From contig CAJXKA010000001.1 in the NCBI GenBank assembly GCA_913055655.1, positions 1,178,842-1,242,841 on the forward strand: a stretch of 64,000 nt of DNA, given 5' to 3'. The stretch comes from an uncultured Oceanospirillales bacterium (lineage in GTDB: Bacteria > Pseudomonadota > Gammaproteobacteria > Xanthomonadales > SZUA-36). The notes below the pieces were generated by a model. It did no database searches and was not told the origin of the DNA. It saw only the letters and a program-made list of their open reading frames with translations. Below are positions 34,632-43,892 of this stretch, piece by piece. The translations under genes and the position numbers were made by a program. Numbering within the stretch: the first letter of the stretch is position 1; each line of letters starts with the position of its first letter.

Positions 34632-35464
34632 GGGGCCAGCCATTCGCGGGCACCCGGGTGGAAATGCACGATGCCTTCGAGCATGCCGGCCGCGTAGCAG
34701 CCGTTCATCCCCATGAAACCGCCCATGGCGACGTAGAGCTGTCGCTCGTGACCCTGCTCGGCCGAGCGTGATCGCGCCTCGGCGATGACCTCGGGTGCGC
34801 CGTTGGCCACCAGTACCGCGGGCACTTCGCTGACCAGGACCTCCATGTCATTACCGCTGTCGCCGCAGAATACGGTCGCCTCCAGGTCGAGGCCTTCGCG
34901 GCGCGCCAGCGCGCGTATGGCGTGGTACTTGGAAGCCGAGGCGGGCAGCACATCAAGCAGTCCCACACCCCGCGCTTCGTCGATACTCCAGATCACGCGT
35001 GCGCGCACACCGGCGTCATCCAGCCGGGCTTGCAGCCGGCCGGGGAGATCGCCGGGCTTCTCCGGCGTGTAGTAGCTCAGCTTGAAGCGGGCCTGGCGAT
35101 CCGGTTCCTGCCGCTCCAGGCCGTCGACATCGCCGACCAGGGCATGCAGGCCGTCACCATCGCGCTCGCCCCAGTCGGTGCCGATCTCGCCCGCCCAGAC
35201 CCGGTCGTCACGCCAGTCCCCTTCACCATCGGCGGACAACAGGGTGGTACCGACATCGGCAATGACGAAATCGGGTGACGGCAGGTCGTACTCCGCCATC
35301 GCCGCCCGAACCCGCCCCGGGTCACGTCCACTGACGTAAGCGAGCGACACTTCCGGGCGCCCCACCAGGCGCGCGAACAGGGCCCGGGCGCCGGGCGATT
35401 CCGGCTGCGGCCCGTTGGGCAGCAGGGTCCGGTCCAGGTCGGTGCACACCAGCAGACGCGACAC
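34628..35464 (-). CDS. spp: Sucrose-6-phosphate phosphatase (HAD-IIB)
   Basis: The 278-residue protein has the HAD set: CTDLDRTLL (nucleophile and acid/base Asp), SGRDPGRV, Lys in SASKYHAI, and CGDSGNDMEV (metal-binding Asp pair), with a class IIB cap between. Cap segment RFKLSYYTPEKPG matches sucrose-phosphate phosphatases. It removes phosphate from sucrose 6-phosphate. GTG is the start, two bases after the stop of the synthase. All catalytic residues are intact, unlike the HAD domain fused to the synthase upstream. Confidence 0.9.
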   Translation of the reverse strand: MSRLLVCTDLDRTLLPNGPQPESPGARALFARLVGRPEVSLAYVSGRDPGRVRAAMAEYDLPSPDFVIADVGTTLLSADGEGDWRDDRVWAGEIGTDWGERDGDGLHALVGDVDGLERQEPDRQARFKLSYYTPEKPGDLPGRLQARLDDAGVRARVIWSIDEARGVGLLDVLPASASKYHAIRALARREGLDLEATVFCGDSGNDMEVLVSEVPAVLVANGAPEVIAEARSRSAEQGHERQLYVAMGGFMGMNGCYAAGMLEGIVHFHPGAREWLAP

Positions 35465-35466
35465 GG

Positions 35467-37620
35467 TCAGGACGGCCCTTTCCGGTTGCCGCCCGAATCC
35501 AGGAAGTCGTAGTGCTCCACCGCTTCCAGCACGCCCCGGGCGTGCGGCTTCCGGGCGAAATAGACCCGATCAACATCGACCAGTGAAGACAGTTCTTCGT
35601 GGTGACGGTTGGCCACGACCACGGCCAGGGTGTTGCCGCGCATCAGGTCCTCGTCGGCGCCCGACCCACCGGCCACCAGGATATGTTCGAGCGGAATGCC
35701 CAGGCGCAGCGCCACGTAGCGCAGGGCCTGGCCCTTGGACGCGCGGGCCGGCACCACGTCGATGTACTGGCCGAAGGAACAGAACAGGTTGGCGGTCAGC
35801 TCTTCGCGCTGAAGCGCCTCGACCATGTCGTCGACGCTGACCCCTTCTTCCGGGTCGTAGTAGTACGACAGCTTGAAACGGCTTTGCGCCGTACGCGGCT
35901 GTCGTTTCATGCCCGGCAGGTCCGACAGCAGCCGCTGGACCTTGGCGCGATTCCAGTTGTGGTCGATATGGTCCGCCCAGTGCTCGTCCTCGGAAAGATA
36001 GGGGCCGTAGTGGATCTGCGTACCCAGGCTGCTGATCAGGATGTCCGGCCCGGGCAAGCCGTACCGGTTCATTGCCGACATGGCCGAATCGATGCGCCGG
36101 CCGGTGGCGATGCCGAAGGCAACCCGCTTGCGATTCCGCCGGATCAGTTCGGCGAAGTCCGGCAGCGCGTCCGGGTCACCCAGCAGGCTCTGGTCCAGGT
36201 CGGTGAAGATGGCGCGGTCACGGTAGCGCCCGGCCATCGGCGACGGCCATTCGCCCGCGGTCTGGCGGTGATGGCCCTTGAGTTCCGCCAGCGCATCCAG
36301 GTAGGCGTCGGCGTGGGCCTGCCAGGTGTAATGCGTGCGGACGCCGTCAAGGCCATTGTCCGACGCCGTTTTCCACTCATCGGCATCGTCCAGTAACGCC
36401 AGGATCGCCGAGGCCATCGCTTCGCGGTCCAGCGGGTCGACCAGGGCGCCGTTGTGGCAGTTGGCGATGATGTCGACCGGCCCCCCGTTCTCGGTGGCCA
36501 CCACGGGCAAGCCCGAAGCGGCGGCTTCCAGCAGGGTCAGGCCGAAGGGTTCGGTCAGTGCCGGGTTGACGAACACGCCGCGCGACGCGGCGGCCAGCCG
36601 GTAGATTTCCGGCACCTGCTCAGGGCGATGATGCTTGGGCATGGCGACCCGTCCGTACAGGTCATGCCGGTCGACGGCCAGGAGCAATTCGGTCAGTACC
36701 GATTGCGCACCGACCCCCAGGTCGTTGATGTCATCCCGGTTGCCGGCCACGATGACCAGGTTGGCGGCTGCCTGCAGGGCTTCAGATTCGCCGAAGGCAT
36801 CCAGCAGCGTGGCGATGTTCTTGCGCTCGTCCGGGCGCGACAGCGCCAGCACCATCGGCTTGCCCGGATCTCGCAGGAACGGCGCCAGCGCGCCGGCGAA
36901 TGCCGATTCATCATCCGCCGACGGCGGGTAAAACTGCTCCAGGTCCGTACCGGGTGGAATGACCGCCATCCGGTTCGGGTCGTAGAAATTGTAGAGCCGG
37001 TACTGTTCGTCGATTTCGTTGTGGGTGCTGGTGATGACAAGGTCAGCGTTGGCCAGCACCTCTTCCTCGGCGTGAATCCGGCGACCGATGTTGTAGGTCT
37101 CCTCGATGGCCTCGGCCGAATGGCCTTTCGCGAGCAGCCGCTTGCGCTTGTCGCGACCCAGGGAATGGCCGGTCTGGACGAGCGGCACGCCCAGCAGGTG
37201 AGCGAGCCGTACGCCGACGTAGCCGGCATCGGCATAGTGACCATGAATGGCGGCGGGGCGGTCGGGCTGGTCGTTGATCCAGTCCACCAGGTTGTCGGTG
37301 AACGCATCCAGGTGGTCCCAGAGTTGCTCTTTCGGAAGGTATTCCTCGGGGCCGGCGTCGATCCGGACGATCCTGACCTGCTCCGACAGCGTCTCGACGG
37401 GCCGGGCGTAGTCGTCGCTGACCGACGGGTCGACGATGCGCCGCGTCACCAGGTCAACCCGGCCGACGCGTTCATCCTGGCCGAGCGCCTTTGCGAGGTC
37501 GACCACGTACTTGGTCTGCCCGCCGGTATCAGCATCGCGGCCGAGTTCCAGGTCATTCCCCCGGATCAGGCCATGAACACTGATGAGGACCAGGTAAAGC
37601 TTGTCGCTGTCTTTTTCCAT
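35467..37620 (-). CDS. sps: Sucrose-phosphate synthase with C-terminal HAD domain
   Basis: The 717-residue protein joins a GT4 sucrose-phosphate synthase (about 1-460) to an SPP-like HAD domain (about 475-715). The synthase part shows GRDADTGGQTKYVVDLAKAL, HGHYADAGYVG, SRPDERKNIATLL and EPFGLTLLEAAASGLPVVAT; it makes sucrose 6-phosphate from a nucleoside-diphosphate glucose and fructose 6-phosphate. The HAD part keeps FTDLDQSLL but its metal motif reads GGSGADEDL instead of GDSGND, so phosphatase activity is doubtful and the separate gene downstream probably supplies it. It is the first gene of a four-gene minus-strand operon for sucrose as compatible solute or reserve. Confidence 0.93.
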   Translation of the reverse strand: MEKDSDKLYLVLISVHGLIRGNDLELGRDADTGGQTKYVVDLAKALGQDERVGRVDLVTRRIVDPSVSDDYARPVETLSEQVRIVRIDAGPEEYLPKEQLWDHLDAFTDNLVDWINDQPDRPAAIHGHYADAGYVGVRLAHLLGVPLVQTGHSLGRDKRKRLLAKGHSAEAIEETYNIGRRIHAEEEVLANADLVITSTHNEIDEQYRLYNFYDPNRMAVIPPGTDLEQFYPPSADDESAFAGALAPFLRDPGKPMVLALSRPDERKNIATLLDAFGESEALQAAANLVIVAGNRDDINDLGVGAQSVLTELLLAVDRHDLYGRVAMPKHHRPEQVPEIYRLAAASRGVFVNPALTEPFGLTLLEAAASGLPVVATENGGPVDIIANCHNGALVDPLDREAMASAILALLDDADEWKTASDNGLDGVRTHYTWQAHADAYLDALAELKGHHRQTAGEWPSPMAGRYRDRAIFTDLDQSLLGDPDALPDFAELIRRNRKRVAFGIATGRRIDSAMSAMNRYGLPGPDILISSLGTQIHYGPYLSEDEHWADHIDHNWNRAKVQRLLSDLPGMKRQPRTAQSRFKLSYYYDPEEGVSVDDMVEALQREELTANLFCSFGQYIDVVPARASKGQALRYVALRLGIPLEHILVAGGSGADEDLMRGNTLAVVVANRHHEELSSLVDVDRVYFARKPHARGVLEAVEHYDFLDSGGNRKGPS

Positions 37621-37661
37621 GCCGGTGACCAAACTACTTCACCGGCGACCGGAATGAAAGG

Positions 37662-39137
37662 TCAACCTGGGCCGGTGCGCGATTCCGCGACCACCAGCGT
37701 CTTCAGGAACTCGATCACGGCAGCCTGTTGTTCCACCGGCAGATCAAAATAGGCGTCACGTTCGACGCGGGCGTCGCCGCCGTGCCAGTGAATCGCCTCG
37801 GTCATCAGGGTCAGGTCGCCGCGATGACCATAGGGCGCCGAGTTGCCGACATCCCACAATTTCCGGCTGAGGAATTCACCCGTCGGGCGCGGCTGTGGTG
37901 GGACGGTAAATGCTGCCGGGTCGGCGAAGCCGTGCAGGAACCCCTGGGGCACCTGTTCGTTGTCGAAATGGCCCAGCTCGGTATCGTTGAGGTTGTGCCT
38001 TTTCAGGTCGGTGAACGCGCGCACCTCGATGCGGCCGTTGCCGGCATTCCGGACCAGGTTGCTGTTCGAAGTTTTCAGCAGGTCGAAGGTGTAGGGCTGG
38101 GTCACATCATCCGGCCCCAGGTTGCCCGGCGGGTTGTACGGGTTGGGTTCACTGAACTGGCGGGAATCAAGCGTCATCGATGGGCGATGACAGCGGGCGC
38201 AACCGATGGCCGCAAATGTTTCGGCGCCCTGTTGCGCCGCTCGACGTGCACGCCCATGTTTCGGCCAGACCTGTCGGGGCGCCTCCAGCGCGGCCTGGTA
38301 AATGGTGACGGCTGTGATATCACCCTCGGTCAGCTCATTGGCCAGCCCGTCGTTGTCATGGTCGGCACCTTCGCCGAACCGCTCGACGGATTGCATGCCG
38401 TGGTGATGGTTCATCGCGTTATTGCTGAACTCGCGCAGTGACACCACCGCGCCCTTCTGGTGGAACGGCTTGACGACCAGGTCCCAGTCGACGCCATCGA
38501 TGGCCGTCGGGTCCACACGACCATCCGGAAGCACCGTGATGTCGCCGAAACTGACCCCCTTGGCCTCGAGTGACCGGGTCACCGGCACACCCTGCTCGCG
38601 GGCCGCCAGCGTGGTGTCCTCGCGTATGGCGAACAACTCGGCGGTCATTTCCCGCGCCAGCATCTCGATGACGCCGGCGCCGAACATGCCCAGCGTATTG
38701 CGTTCGTTGCTGAACGCACCTTCCACGGAATGGGTGACCGGGTCCAGCGTCTGCGCCAGGACGAAGACATTGGCGACGAAGTCGCCGGCGCCACCGGATC
38801 GGGGTTGGGCATGGCAACCCATGCAGGAATTGGCGTCCGGGGCTGATGTCCGAATGAATGCCGGTTGTCCCGGCGCCCTCGGCGCGCCACCGCCGGTGGT
38901 CTCCGGGCGACCCTGGCCGTCGAGCAGGTTGAAGCGCGCATCGAACAGGCGTTGCCCCGCATCAAAAAGGTCCGTGAACGAGTAACGGCCGTCGTCGATC
39001 CTGGCCTGTTCGTAGTGGTGAAGGATGGCCGGTGTTTCGCCGATCGGCGGCGACGCTGGCCCGGGTTCCGCCGGCACCCCGGCAGAACAGGTCAACAGCA
39101 CCCCGGCGGCCACGATCCGTGGTTCAATTCTTAACAT
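37662..39137 (-). CDS. Exported di-haem cytochrome c oxidoreductase (DHOR/peroxidase-like)
   Basis: The 491-residue protein has a signal peptide (ending near GVPAEPG) and two c-type haem sites, CMGCH near residue 105 and CARCH near residue 311, with late LWDVGNSAPYGHRGDL resembling di-haem peroxidases and DUF1111 thiol-oxidoreductase-like proteins. These act in the periplasm in electron transfer or peroxide removal. A GGGGGG ribosome site precedes the ATG. It lies directly upstream of the sucrose cluster (41 bases) in the same orientation, but a link to sugar metabolism is not evident. Confidence 0.85.
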   Translation of the reverse strand: MLRIEPRIVAAGVLLTCSAGVPAEPGPASPPIGETPAILHHYEQARIDDGRYSFTDLFDAGQRLFDARFNLLDGQGRPETTGGGAPRAPGQPAFIRTSAPDANSCMGCHAQPRSGGAGDFVANVFVLAQTLDPVTHSVEGAFSNERNTLGMFGAGVIEMLAREMTAELFAIREDTTLAAREQGVPVTRSLEAKGVSFGDITVLPDGRVDPTAIDGVDWDLVVKPFHQKGAVVSLREFSNNAMNHHHGMQSVERFGEGADHDNDGLANELTEGDITAVTIYQAALEAPRQVWPKHGRARRAAQQGAETFAAIGCARCHRPSMTLDSRQFSEPNPYNPPGNLGPDDVTQPYTFDLLKTSNSNLVRNAGNGRIEVRAFTDLKRHNLNDTELGHFDNEQVPQGFLHGFADPAAFTVPPQPRPTGEFLSRKLWDVGNSAPYGHRGDLTLMTEAIHWHGGDARVERDAYFDLPVEQQAAVIEFLKTLVVAESRTGPG

Positions 39138-39278
39138 GATGCCCCCCTGGTGTAACGGTTATGGGCCGGAAGACCCGACCCAACAGGGAGCTTATCGATC
39201 ACGAACCGCCCGACGTATCGGCAATGACCGCCAGGATGCGTAGGAGATTACCCCGACCTTCCGGCAGGTCCGCCCGAA

Positions 39279-40712
39279 TCAGTTGCCGGGCGCCGTGGCC
39301 AGGTCCTCGCCGCGGCAGGCGCCGGTCAGGCGCAATTTGCAGGCCAGGTCACGCAGCGCGGTGCGCAGGCCTTCCTCGATCACCGGGTGATAGAACGGCA
39401 TCTGTAACGCACGCGTCACCGGCATCTGCTGCTGGATCGACCAGGCCAGCAGGTGGGCGATATGTTCGGCGCGCGGGCCCAGCATTTCGGCCCCCACCAG
39501 CGTGCAGGTCTCCTTGTCCGCGTAGATCCGCAGCAGGCCCTGGTTGATGCCCATCACGCGGGAGCGCCCCTGGTTGGCGAACGAGACCTCGCCAACGGCG
39601 ATCCGGTCGGGCTCCAGTTGCGACCATGACTTGCCCACCATCGCCATGTTCGGTTCGGTAAACGCCACGGCGATTGCGGTGCGCCGGACATGCGCGGTGA
39701 CTTCCGGGTAACGCGCGGCATTGGCGCCGGCGATCCGGCCCTCATCGGAGGCCTCGTGCAGTAACGGCCGGTGACCACTGACATCGCCGGCAAAAAAGAC
39801 CGGCGCGTCGCCGGCCTGTGCCGTTCGCGCATCCCACGCCGGGAAACCGCGTTGATCCAGCTCCAGCCCGGTCTGCTCAAGCCCCAGCCCGGCGTAATTG
39901 GCGCGGCGGCCAGCCGCCACCAGCACCTGCGCGAACACCCTCTCCTGTTCGCCGCCGTCCTTATCCCGCCAACGCAGCCTGATCCCACCGTCCACCGGCT
40001 CGGCCGACAGCATGTCGGTGCCGACCTGCAGGTCCAGTTCCTGCGACAGCACGTCCCGGGTCACGCGGCGCACTTCGGGGTCGGTGAATGGCCCGATGTC
40101 CTCGAACGGACTGAAAAACGACACCTCGCTGCCCAGGCGCTGCAGCGCCTGGCCCAGTTCCAGGCCGATGATGCCCGTACCGACAACCGCGAGTGATGCG
40201 GGCACATCGTCCAGTTCGAAGATATCGTCATTGACCAGTACGTGGTCGGCGATCGTGTCGTAGGGCGGTGGAATGAAGGGTGCGCTGCCGCTCGCCACGA
40301 CTACGGCCCTGGCACGGACTTCGATTTTATCGTCCACCACCAGGGTGGTCCGGCCGGTGAACACGGCGCGCCCCATCAGGCGCTGGTCTTCCGGAATCTC
40401 TTCGGTATCGGACACCACGAAGCCGACGAATCGGTCACGCTCGGCGCGAACGCGCTCGAACACCCTTCCGGCGTCGACACGCCAGTCATCGACGTCGATA
40501 CCGAACTGGTCGGCGTGGGCCACGTGGTGCGCCGCGTCTGCGGCGGCAATCAGCAGCTTGGATGGCATGCAGCCCACGCGCGCGCAGGTGGTCCCGTACT
40601 GGCCGGCCTCGATCATCAACGGGCGCTTGCCCGCCTTCTCCACCTCGCGACGGGCATTCAGCCCCGCCGTGCCGGCGCCGATGATGGCGACATCCACTTC
40701 ACGAATTTCCAT
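39279..40712 (-). CDS. Dihydrolipoyl-dehydrogenase-like flavoprotein disulfide reductase
   Basis: The 477-residue protein has the FAD motif VAIIGAGTAGLNA, the redox disulfide CARVGC at about residues 43-48 in place of the usual CLNVGC, an NAD motif VVGTGIIGLELGQAL, the second FAD segment VFFAGDVSGHRPL and the C-terminal HPVIEEGLR that supplies the active-site His-Glu base. It reduces a disulfide substrate with NAD(P)H or the reverse. No 2-oxo-acid dehydrogenase or glycine-cleavage gene is nearby, so the partner is unknown. The start is ATG at MEIREVDV; nine extra codons upstream are possible. Confidence 0.88.
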   Translation of the reverse strand: MEIREVDVAIIGAGTAGLNARREVEKAGKRPLMIEAGQYGTTCARVGCMPSKLLIAAADAAHHVAHADQFGIDVDDWRVDAGRVFERVRAERDRFVGFVVSDTEEIPEDQRLMGRAVFTGRTTLVVDDKIEVRARAVVVASGSAPFIPPPYDTIADHVLVNDDIFELDDVPASLAVVGTGIIGLELGQALQRLGSEVSFFSPFEDIGPFTDPEVRRVTRDVLSQELDLQVGTDMLSAEPVDGGIRLRWRDKDGGEQERVFAQVLVAAGRRANYAGLGLEQTGLELDQRGFPAWDARTAQAGDAPVFFAGDVSGHRPLLHEASDEGRIAGANAARYPEVTAHVRRTAIAVAFTEPNMAMVGKSWSQLEPDRIAVGEVSFANQGRSRVMGINQGLLRIYADKETCTLVGAEMLGPRAEHIAHLLAWSIQQQMPVTRALQMPFYHPVIEEGLRTALRDLACKLRLTGACRGEDLATAPGN

Positions 40713-40742
40713 GTCCAGGCTCCTGTCTGTCCGAAACAAGAC

Positions 40743-40782
40743 GGGCCGTGCGACCGGGTGTCCTCACCCGGGTCGACGGCCC
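40743..40782 (-). terminator. Intrinsic terminator-like hairpin after the exported 130-residue protein gene
   Basis: GGGCCGT (40743-40749) pairs with ACGGCCC (40776-40782), and the stem continues inward through CGACC/GGTCG and GGGTG/CACCC with single-base bulges around a TCCT loop. Read on the minus strand it is followed by GTCTTGTTTC. It lies 64 bases beyond the stop and just ahead of the flavoprotein gene. Confidence 0.6.
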
Positions 40783-40787
40783 GCCAT

Positions 40788-40811
40788 CGATAGAATAATT
40801 ATTTCCTATCG
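40788..40811. other. AT-rich nested inverted repeat beside the terminator
   Basis: CGATAG (40788-40793) and CTATCG (40806-40811) enclose the perfect palindrome AATAATTATT (40794-40803). It stands between a gene stop and the GC-rich hairpin, so it may be part of the 3' end or a protein site for the flavoprotein promoter downstream. Confidence 0.35.
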
Positions 40812-40845
40812 CATTTCTTTCTTCAATTCGAATATCAAATCATCC

Positions 40846-41238
40846 CTATTCGCGATTGGTGTTGATGCGTACGTGCTCCACCGAGTTGGACACGATCTCC
40901 ACGTCGAAGTCCGGCTGGCCGTGGCGTTTCTTGATCAATACATCCTCACCGTCATCACGCTCAACGTGGTAAGCGTCTTCGGACAGCTGTGTCTTCATGG
41001 CGTTGACGACTGTTTTCGCCACGTTGTTCTCGCTGGTGCCGTCCGCAACCGCGGTGGTCACTTCGATGGGCGCACCGCCTTCCGGTGTCAGGCGAACCAC
41101 GATTTCGCCGTTCGATTTCGCATCACCGCTGAACTCCAGGCGCCACTTGTTGGAGGGTTTGGCGGCCGCCACGCCGGCGATGACCAGCAAAAGCGTGGCA
41201 ACCAGGGAAACTGCCATTGCACGATATGTGCGTGTCAT
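40846..41238 (-). CDS. Small exported protein, unrecognised
   Basis: The 130-residue product has a signal peptide (AMAVSLVATLLLVIAGVAAA) and a mature part of about 105 residues with alternating strands and charged turns (WRLEFSGDAKSNGEIVVRLT, DGEDVLIKKRHGQPDF). There are no Cys residues and no known motif. The ATG is five bases behind GGAGAG. It is divergent from rdgC and ends at a hairpin terminator, so it is a single-gene unit. Confidence 0.78.
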   Translation of the reverse strand: MTRTYRAMAVSLVATLLLVIAGVAAAKPSNKWRLEFSGDAKSNGEIVVRLTPEGGAPIEVTTAVADGTSENNVAKTVVNAMKTQLSEDAYHVERDDGEDVLIKKRHGQPDFDVEIVSNSVEHVRINTNRE

Positions 41239-41375
41239 CAATTCTCTCCTTTCCAGGTCGATTCATGACGGCTTATTCCGCCTGCCAACAGTGTACGCCA
41301 GCGGCAGGATTTTCGTCGGCGCTTGCAATAGAATGCGGGGTCCCATCCACCTGCACCCGGACCGACACCAGCACC

Positions 41376-42293
41376 ATGTTTCGCAACCTCCGTTTCTACC
41401 GCGTCGATACCCCCTGGCCCGAAACCGAATCCGAACTGGACGAGGCCCTGAACGAAAACACCTTCTCGCCCTGCCAGGCTTTCGCCGAGCGCAGCGCGGG
41501 TTTCGAATCGCCCGCCGGCGACGACAGCATGCCACTGTGCCGCCGCCTGGCCGGTGCCGACCTGCTGCAGCTGCGCACCCAGACGCGCATCCTGCCGGCG
41601 GCCGCGATTCGCGAAGCACTGACCGACCGGGTGGAAGCCTTCCGCACGCGCATGGGCGTGGAGCCGCCGCGCCGCGAGCTGAACCGCCTGAAAGCCGAGA
41701 CCCGCGACGAACTGCTGGCGAAAGCGCTGGTGAAGTCCGACCGGACGCAGGCGTTTTACCTGCACGCCGACCGGCTGCTGGCCATCGACGTGGCCACGCC
41801 GTCGAAGGCCGAGTGGTTTATCGAAAACCTGCGGCCGTGCTTCGGCCGCCTGGAATGCGTTCCGCTGGCGTGGAAGACGCCGCCGGAACAATTGCTGAAA
41901 CGCCTGTTCCTCGGTGAACAGGCGCGGCGCTTCATGGTCGGCCGCGAGTGCCGGCTGCAGGACCCCTCGGACGCCCGCGCCACCGGCACCTGGAAGAATA
42001 TCGACCTGGACGACGACAGCATCCAGCGCCACGTCCGCGATGGCATGCGCCTGACGCACCTGGGCGTTGTCTTCGACCAGCTGCTGGAGTGCGTGCTGGC
42101 CGAGGACGGCACCATCGGCAAACTGAAATTCCCGGAAGGTTCCGCGGCGGATGACCACGACGAGGACCCGATCGCCCGGCTGGACGCGGAGTTCGTGCTG
42201 CTGTCCGGCACCGTGAAGCGCCTGGTGGATGAGCTGAAGGAATTGCTCGGCGGGATATCACAGGCCAGGCCGGTTCAACCGGTCGCGGCCTGA
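41376..42293 (+). CDS. rdgC: Recombination-associated protein RdgC
   Basis: The 305-residue protein matches RdgC, a ring-forming DNA-binding protein that limits RecA filament loading in beta- and gammaproteobacteria. Recognised segments are the start MFRNLRFYRV, FSPCQAFAERSAGF, LRTQTRILPAAAIREAL, and GTWKNIDLDDDSIQRHVRDG. The length is the usual 300-305. The ATG at MFRNL is chosen although the frame is open upstream. A TAGAAT box lies about 40 bases before the start without a good -35. Confidence 0.94.
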   Translation: MFRNLRFYRVDTPWPETESELDEALNENTFSPCQAFAERSAGFESPAGDDSMPLCRRLAGADLLQLRTQTRILPAAAIREALTDRVEAFRTRMGVEPPRRELNRLKAETRDELLAKALVKSDRTQAFYLHADRLLAIDVATPSKAEWFIENLRPCFGRLECVPLAWKTPPEQLLKRLFLGEQARRFMVGRECRLQDPSDARATGTWKNIDLDDDSIQRHVRDGMRLTHLGVVFDQLLECVLAEDGTIGKLKFPEGSAADDHDEDPIARLDAEFVLLSGTVKRLVDELKELLGGISQARPVQPVAA

Positions 42294-42312
42294 GCCGCCT
42301 TTGCTGCGTTGA

Positions 42313-42567
42313 TCAGGGTTCGTTTAAGCCGATCAGCGCCAGTTTCCGGGACCGGGGCCAGCTTTTGATCTCGGCCTCGCGACGACAGGCCGTGGAGCGG
42401 TCGTCGGCCGCTTCGACGTACACCACGGCCTCGGGCTTTCGCCCCTTGAAATAACGTGCACCGCGAACGCCGCTTCGATGTTCCTCGAAGCGGCGTTCGA
42501 CGTCGGTGGTCACACCGGTATACAGCGAGCCGTCATCGGCCCGGATAATGTAGACCTGCCAGCTCAG
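42313..42567 (-). CDS. GIY-YIG domain protein with likely CTG start
   Basis: The 84-residue frame is a small UvrC-type GIY-YIG nuclease-like protein of the YhbQ kind: WQVYIIRADDGSLYTGVTTD carries the VYII and YTG pair, followed by RRFEEHRSG and a Glu in REAEIKSW. An ATG/GTG-only reading would begin at the GTG inside YTGVTTD and remove the first conserved strand. Extending upstream, the only start-like codon before WQVYII is CTG, which overlaps the OmpA-gene stop as CTGA, so coupled re-initiation is likely. The protein keeps Arg and Glu of the active site. Its natural substrate is unknown. Confidence 0.75.
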   Translation of the reverse strand: MSWQVYIIRADDGSLYTGVTTDVERRFEEHRSGVRGARYFKGRKPEAVVYVEAADDRSTACRREAEIKSWPRSRKLALIGLNEP

Positions 42568-43226
42568 GACTTGCCGCGCACGAGGATGTCGACCCTGCGG
42601 TTCAGCTGGCGGCCCTGCGGGGTCGAGTTGTCCGCGACCGGGTGCAACTCGCCGTAGCCGATCGCTTCCATGCGCGAGGCATCAACGTCGTTCCAGATCA
42701 TGTAGTGCTCGACCGCTTCCGCGCGACGTTCAGACAGGCGCTGGTTGTATTCCTCGCTACCGGTGGAATCGGTGTGGCCCTGGATCAGGATGGCCGTCTT
42801 CGGGTACTCGTTCATGACCCAGGCGAACTCGTCCAGGTCCTGCTTGGACGCCTCCGACAGAACGGATGAATCGACCGAAAACAGGATGTCGCCATCGAAG
42901 CTCACGCGCAGCGTTTCCTCGTCGACACGTTCGACGTCTACGCCCTCGATCTGCTCGATCTGGCGCTGCTGCTTGTCCATGTATACGCCGACCCCGGCGC
43001 CCAGGCCGGCGCCTACCGCGGCAGTGCCCAGCACTTCGTCCAGCTCGCCGTCACCGACAAACAGCCCGGCAATGGCGCCGGCGGCCGCGCCGATCATGGC
43101 GTTGCGCTTAGTGTTGGCGTACGGGTCGTCCGGGTTGGTGGTGGTCGCACAGGCCGTCAGCAGACTGGCGCTGGCCAGCAAAGAAACAGCGTATATTTTT
43201 GCTTTATTACAATAATTTAGGCGCAT
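42564..43226 (-). CDS. OmpA-family lipoprotein (YiaD/Pal-like)
   Basis: The 220-residue protein has a lipoprotein signal (KIYAVSLLASASLLTAC), a glycine-zipper region (about 35-80, AMIGAAAGAIAGLF and AAVGAGLGAGVGVY) and a C-terminal OmpA peptidoglycan-binding domain with IQGHTDSTGSEEYNQRLSER and GRQLNRRVDI. The order matches YiaD. It would tie the outer membrane to the cell wall. GGAG stands nine bases before the chosen ATG. The GIY-YIG gene is coupled behind it; the RimB-RimK pair is divergent. Confidence 0.93.
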   Translation of the reverse strand: MRLNYCNKAKIYAVSLLASASLLTACATTTNPDDPYANTKRNAMIGAAAGAIAGLFVGDGELDEVLGTAAVGAGLGAGVGVYMDKQQRQIEQIEGVDVERVDEETLRVSFDGDILFSVDSSVLSEASKQDLDEFAWVMNEYPKTAILIQGHTDSTGSEEYNQRLSERRAEAVEHYMIWNDVDASRMEAIGYGELHPVADNSTPQGRQLNRRVDILVRGKS

Positions 43227-43410
43227 TACTTCATCTCCATTATGAGAATGATTCGATCGGAATCTTCGTTCCGTTATTCGCAATCCCTGGCGGACATTTT
43301 ACGACCAACGCGTGAAAACCCCAGCAGTAATTTCAAATTCATGCCGCAAGACTTGCGCTGCCCCCCGGTTGGGGTCATACACTGTTCCCCCCTGCCATCG
43401 GGGTGAGTTC

Positions 43411-43892
43411 ATGAGCACATCCGCGTTACCCAGTTTGATTATCGGCGCCGTCGAGTGGGTCGCCCTGCCCGACCTGGGCATCCGCCGCTTGCGCGCACGC
43501 GTCGACACCGGCGCCAAGACCTCCAGCCTTTGCACCTCGGACCGCGAAATATTCACCCGTGACGGTGAAGACTGGGTAAGATTCACCGCCCACGCCGGAC
43601 CGTCGAAACGCATCCGCACATTCGAGGCCGAAGCGCGCATCGTCGACCGCCGGGAAGTCCGCAGTTCTTCGGGCGAGGCGGAAGAGCGCCTGGTCATTGC
43701 CACGACGCTGCACCTTGGCTGGGAAAAATGGATGATCGAGCTGACCCTGGCCGACCGGCTGCAGATGAAACATCGCATGCTGCTGGGCCGCACGGCCATG
43801 CTCGACCGTGTCCTTGTCAACCCGTCGCACACCTACCTGCACGGGCAACCCATGAACCGCATCGGCGGTGACGACCTGACAATGGGATCGCT

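Noticed and set aside
36454-37752. Long plus-strand frames through the sucrose-phosphate synthase gene and similar ones in the amylosucrase, DUF4139 and alpha-glucuronidase genes
   Set aside because: All lie opposite well-supported enzymes with catalytic motifs and show the usual Val/Gly/Gln/Arg-rich shadow composition.
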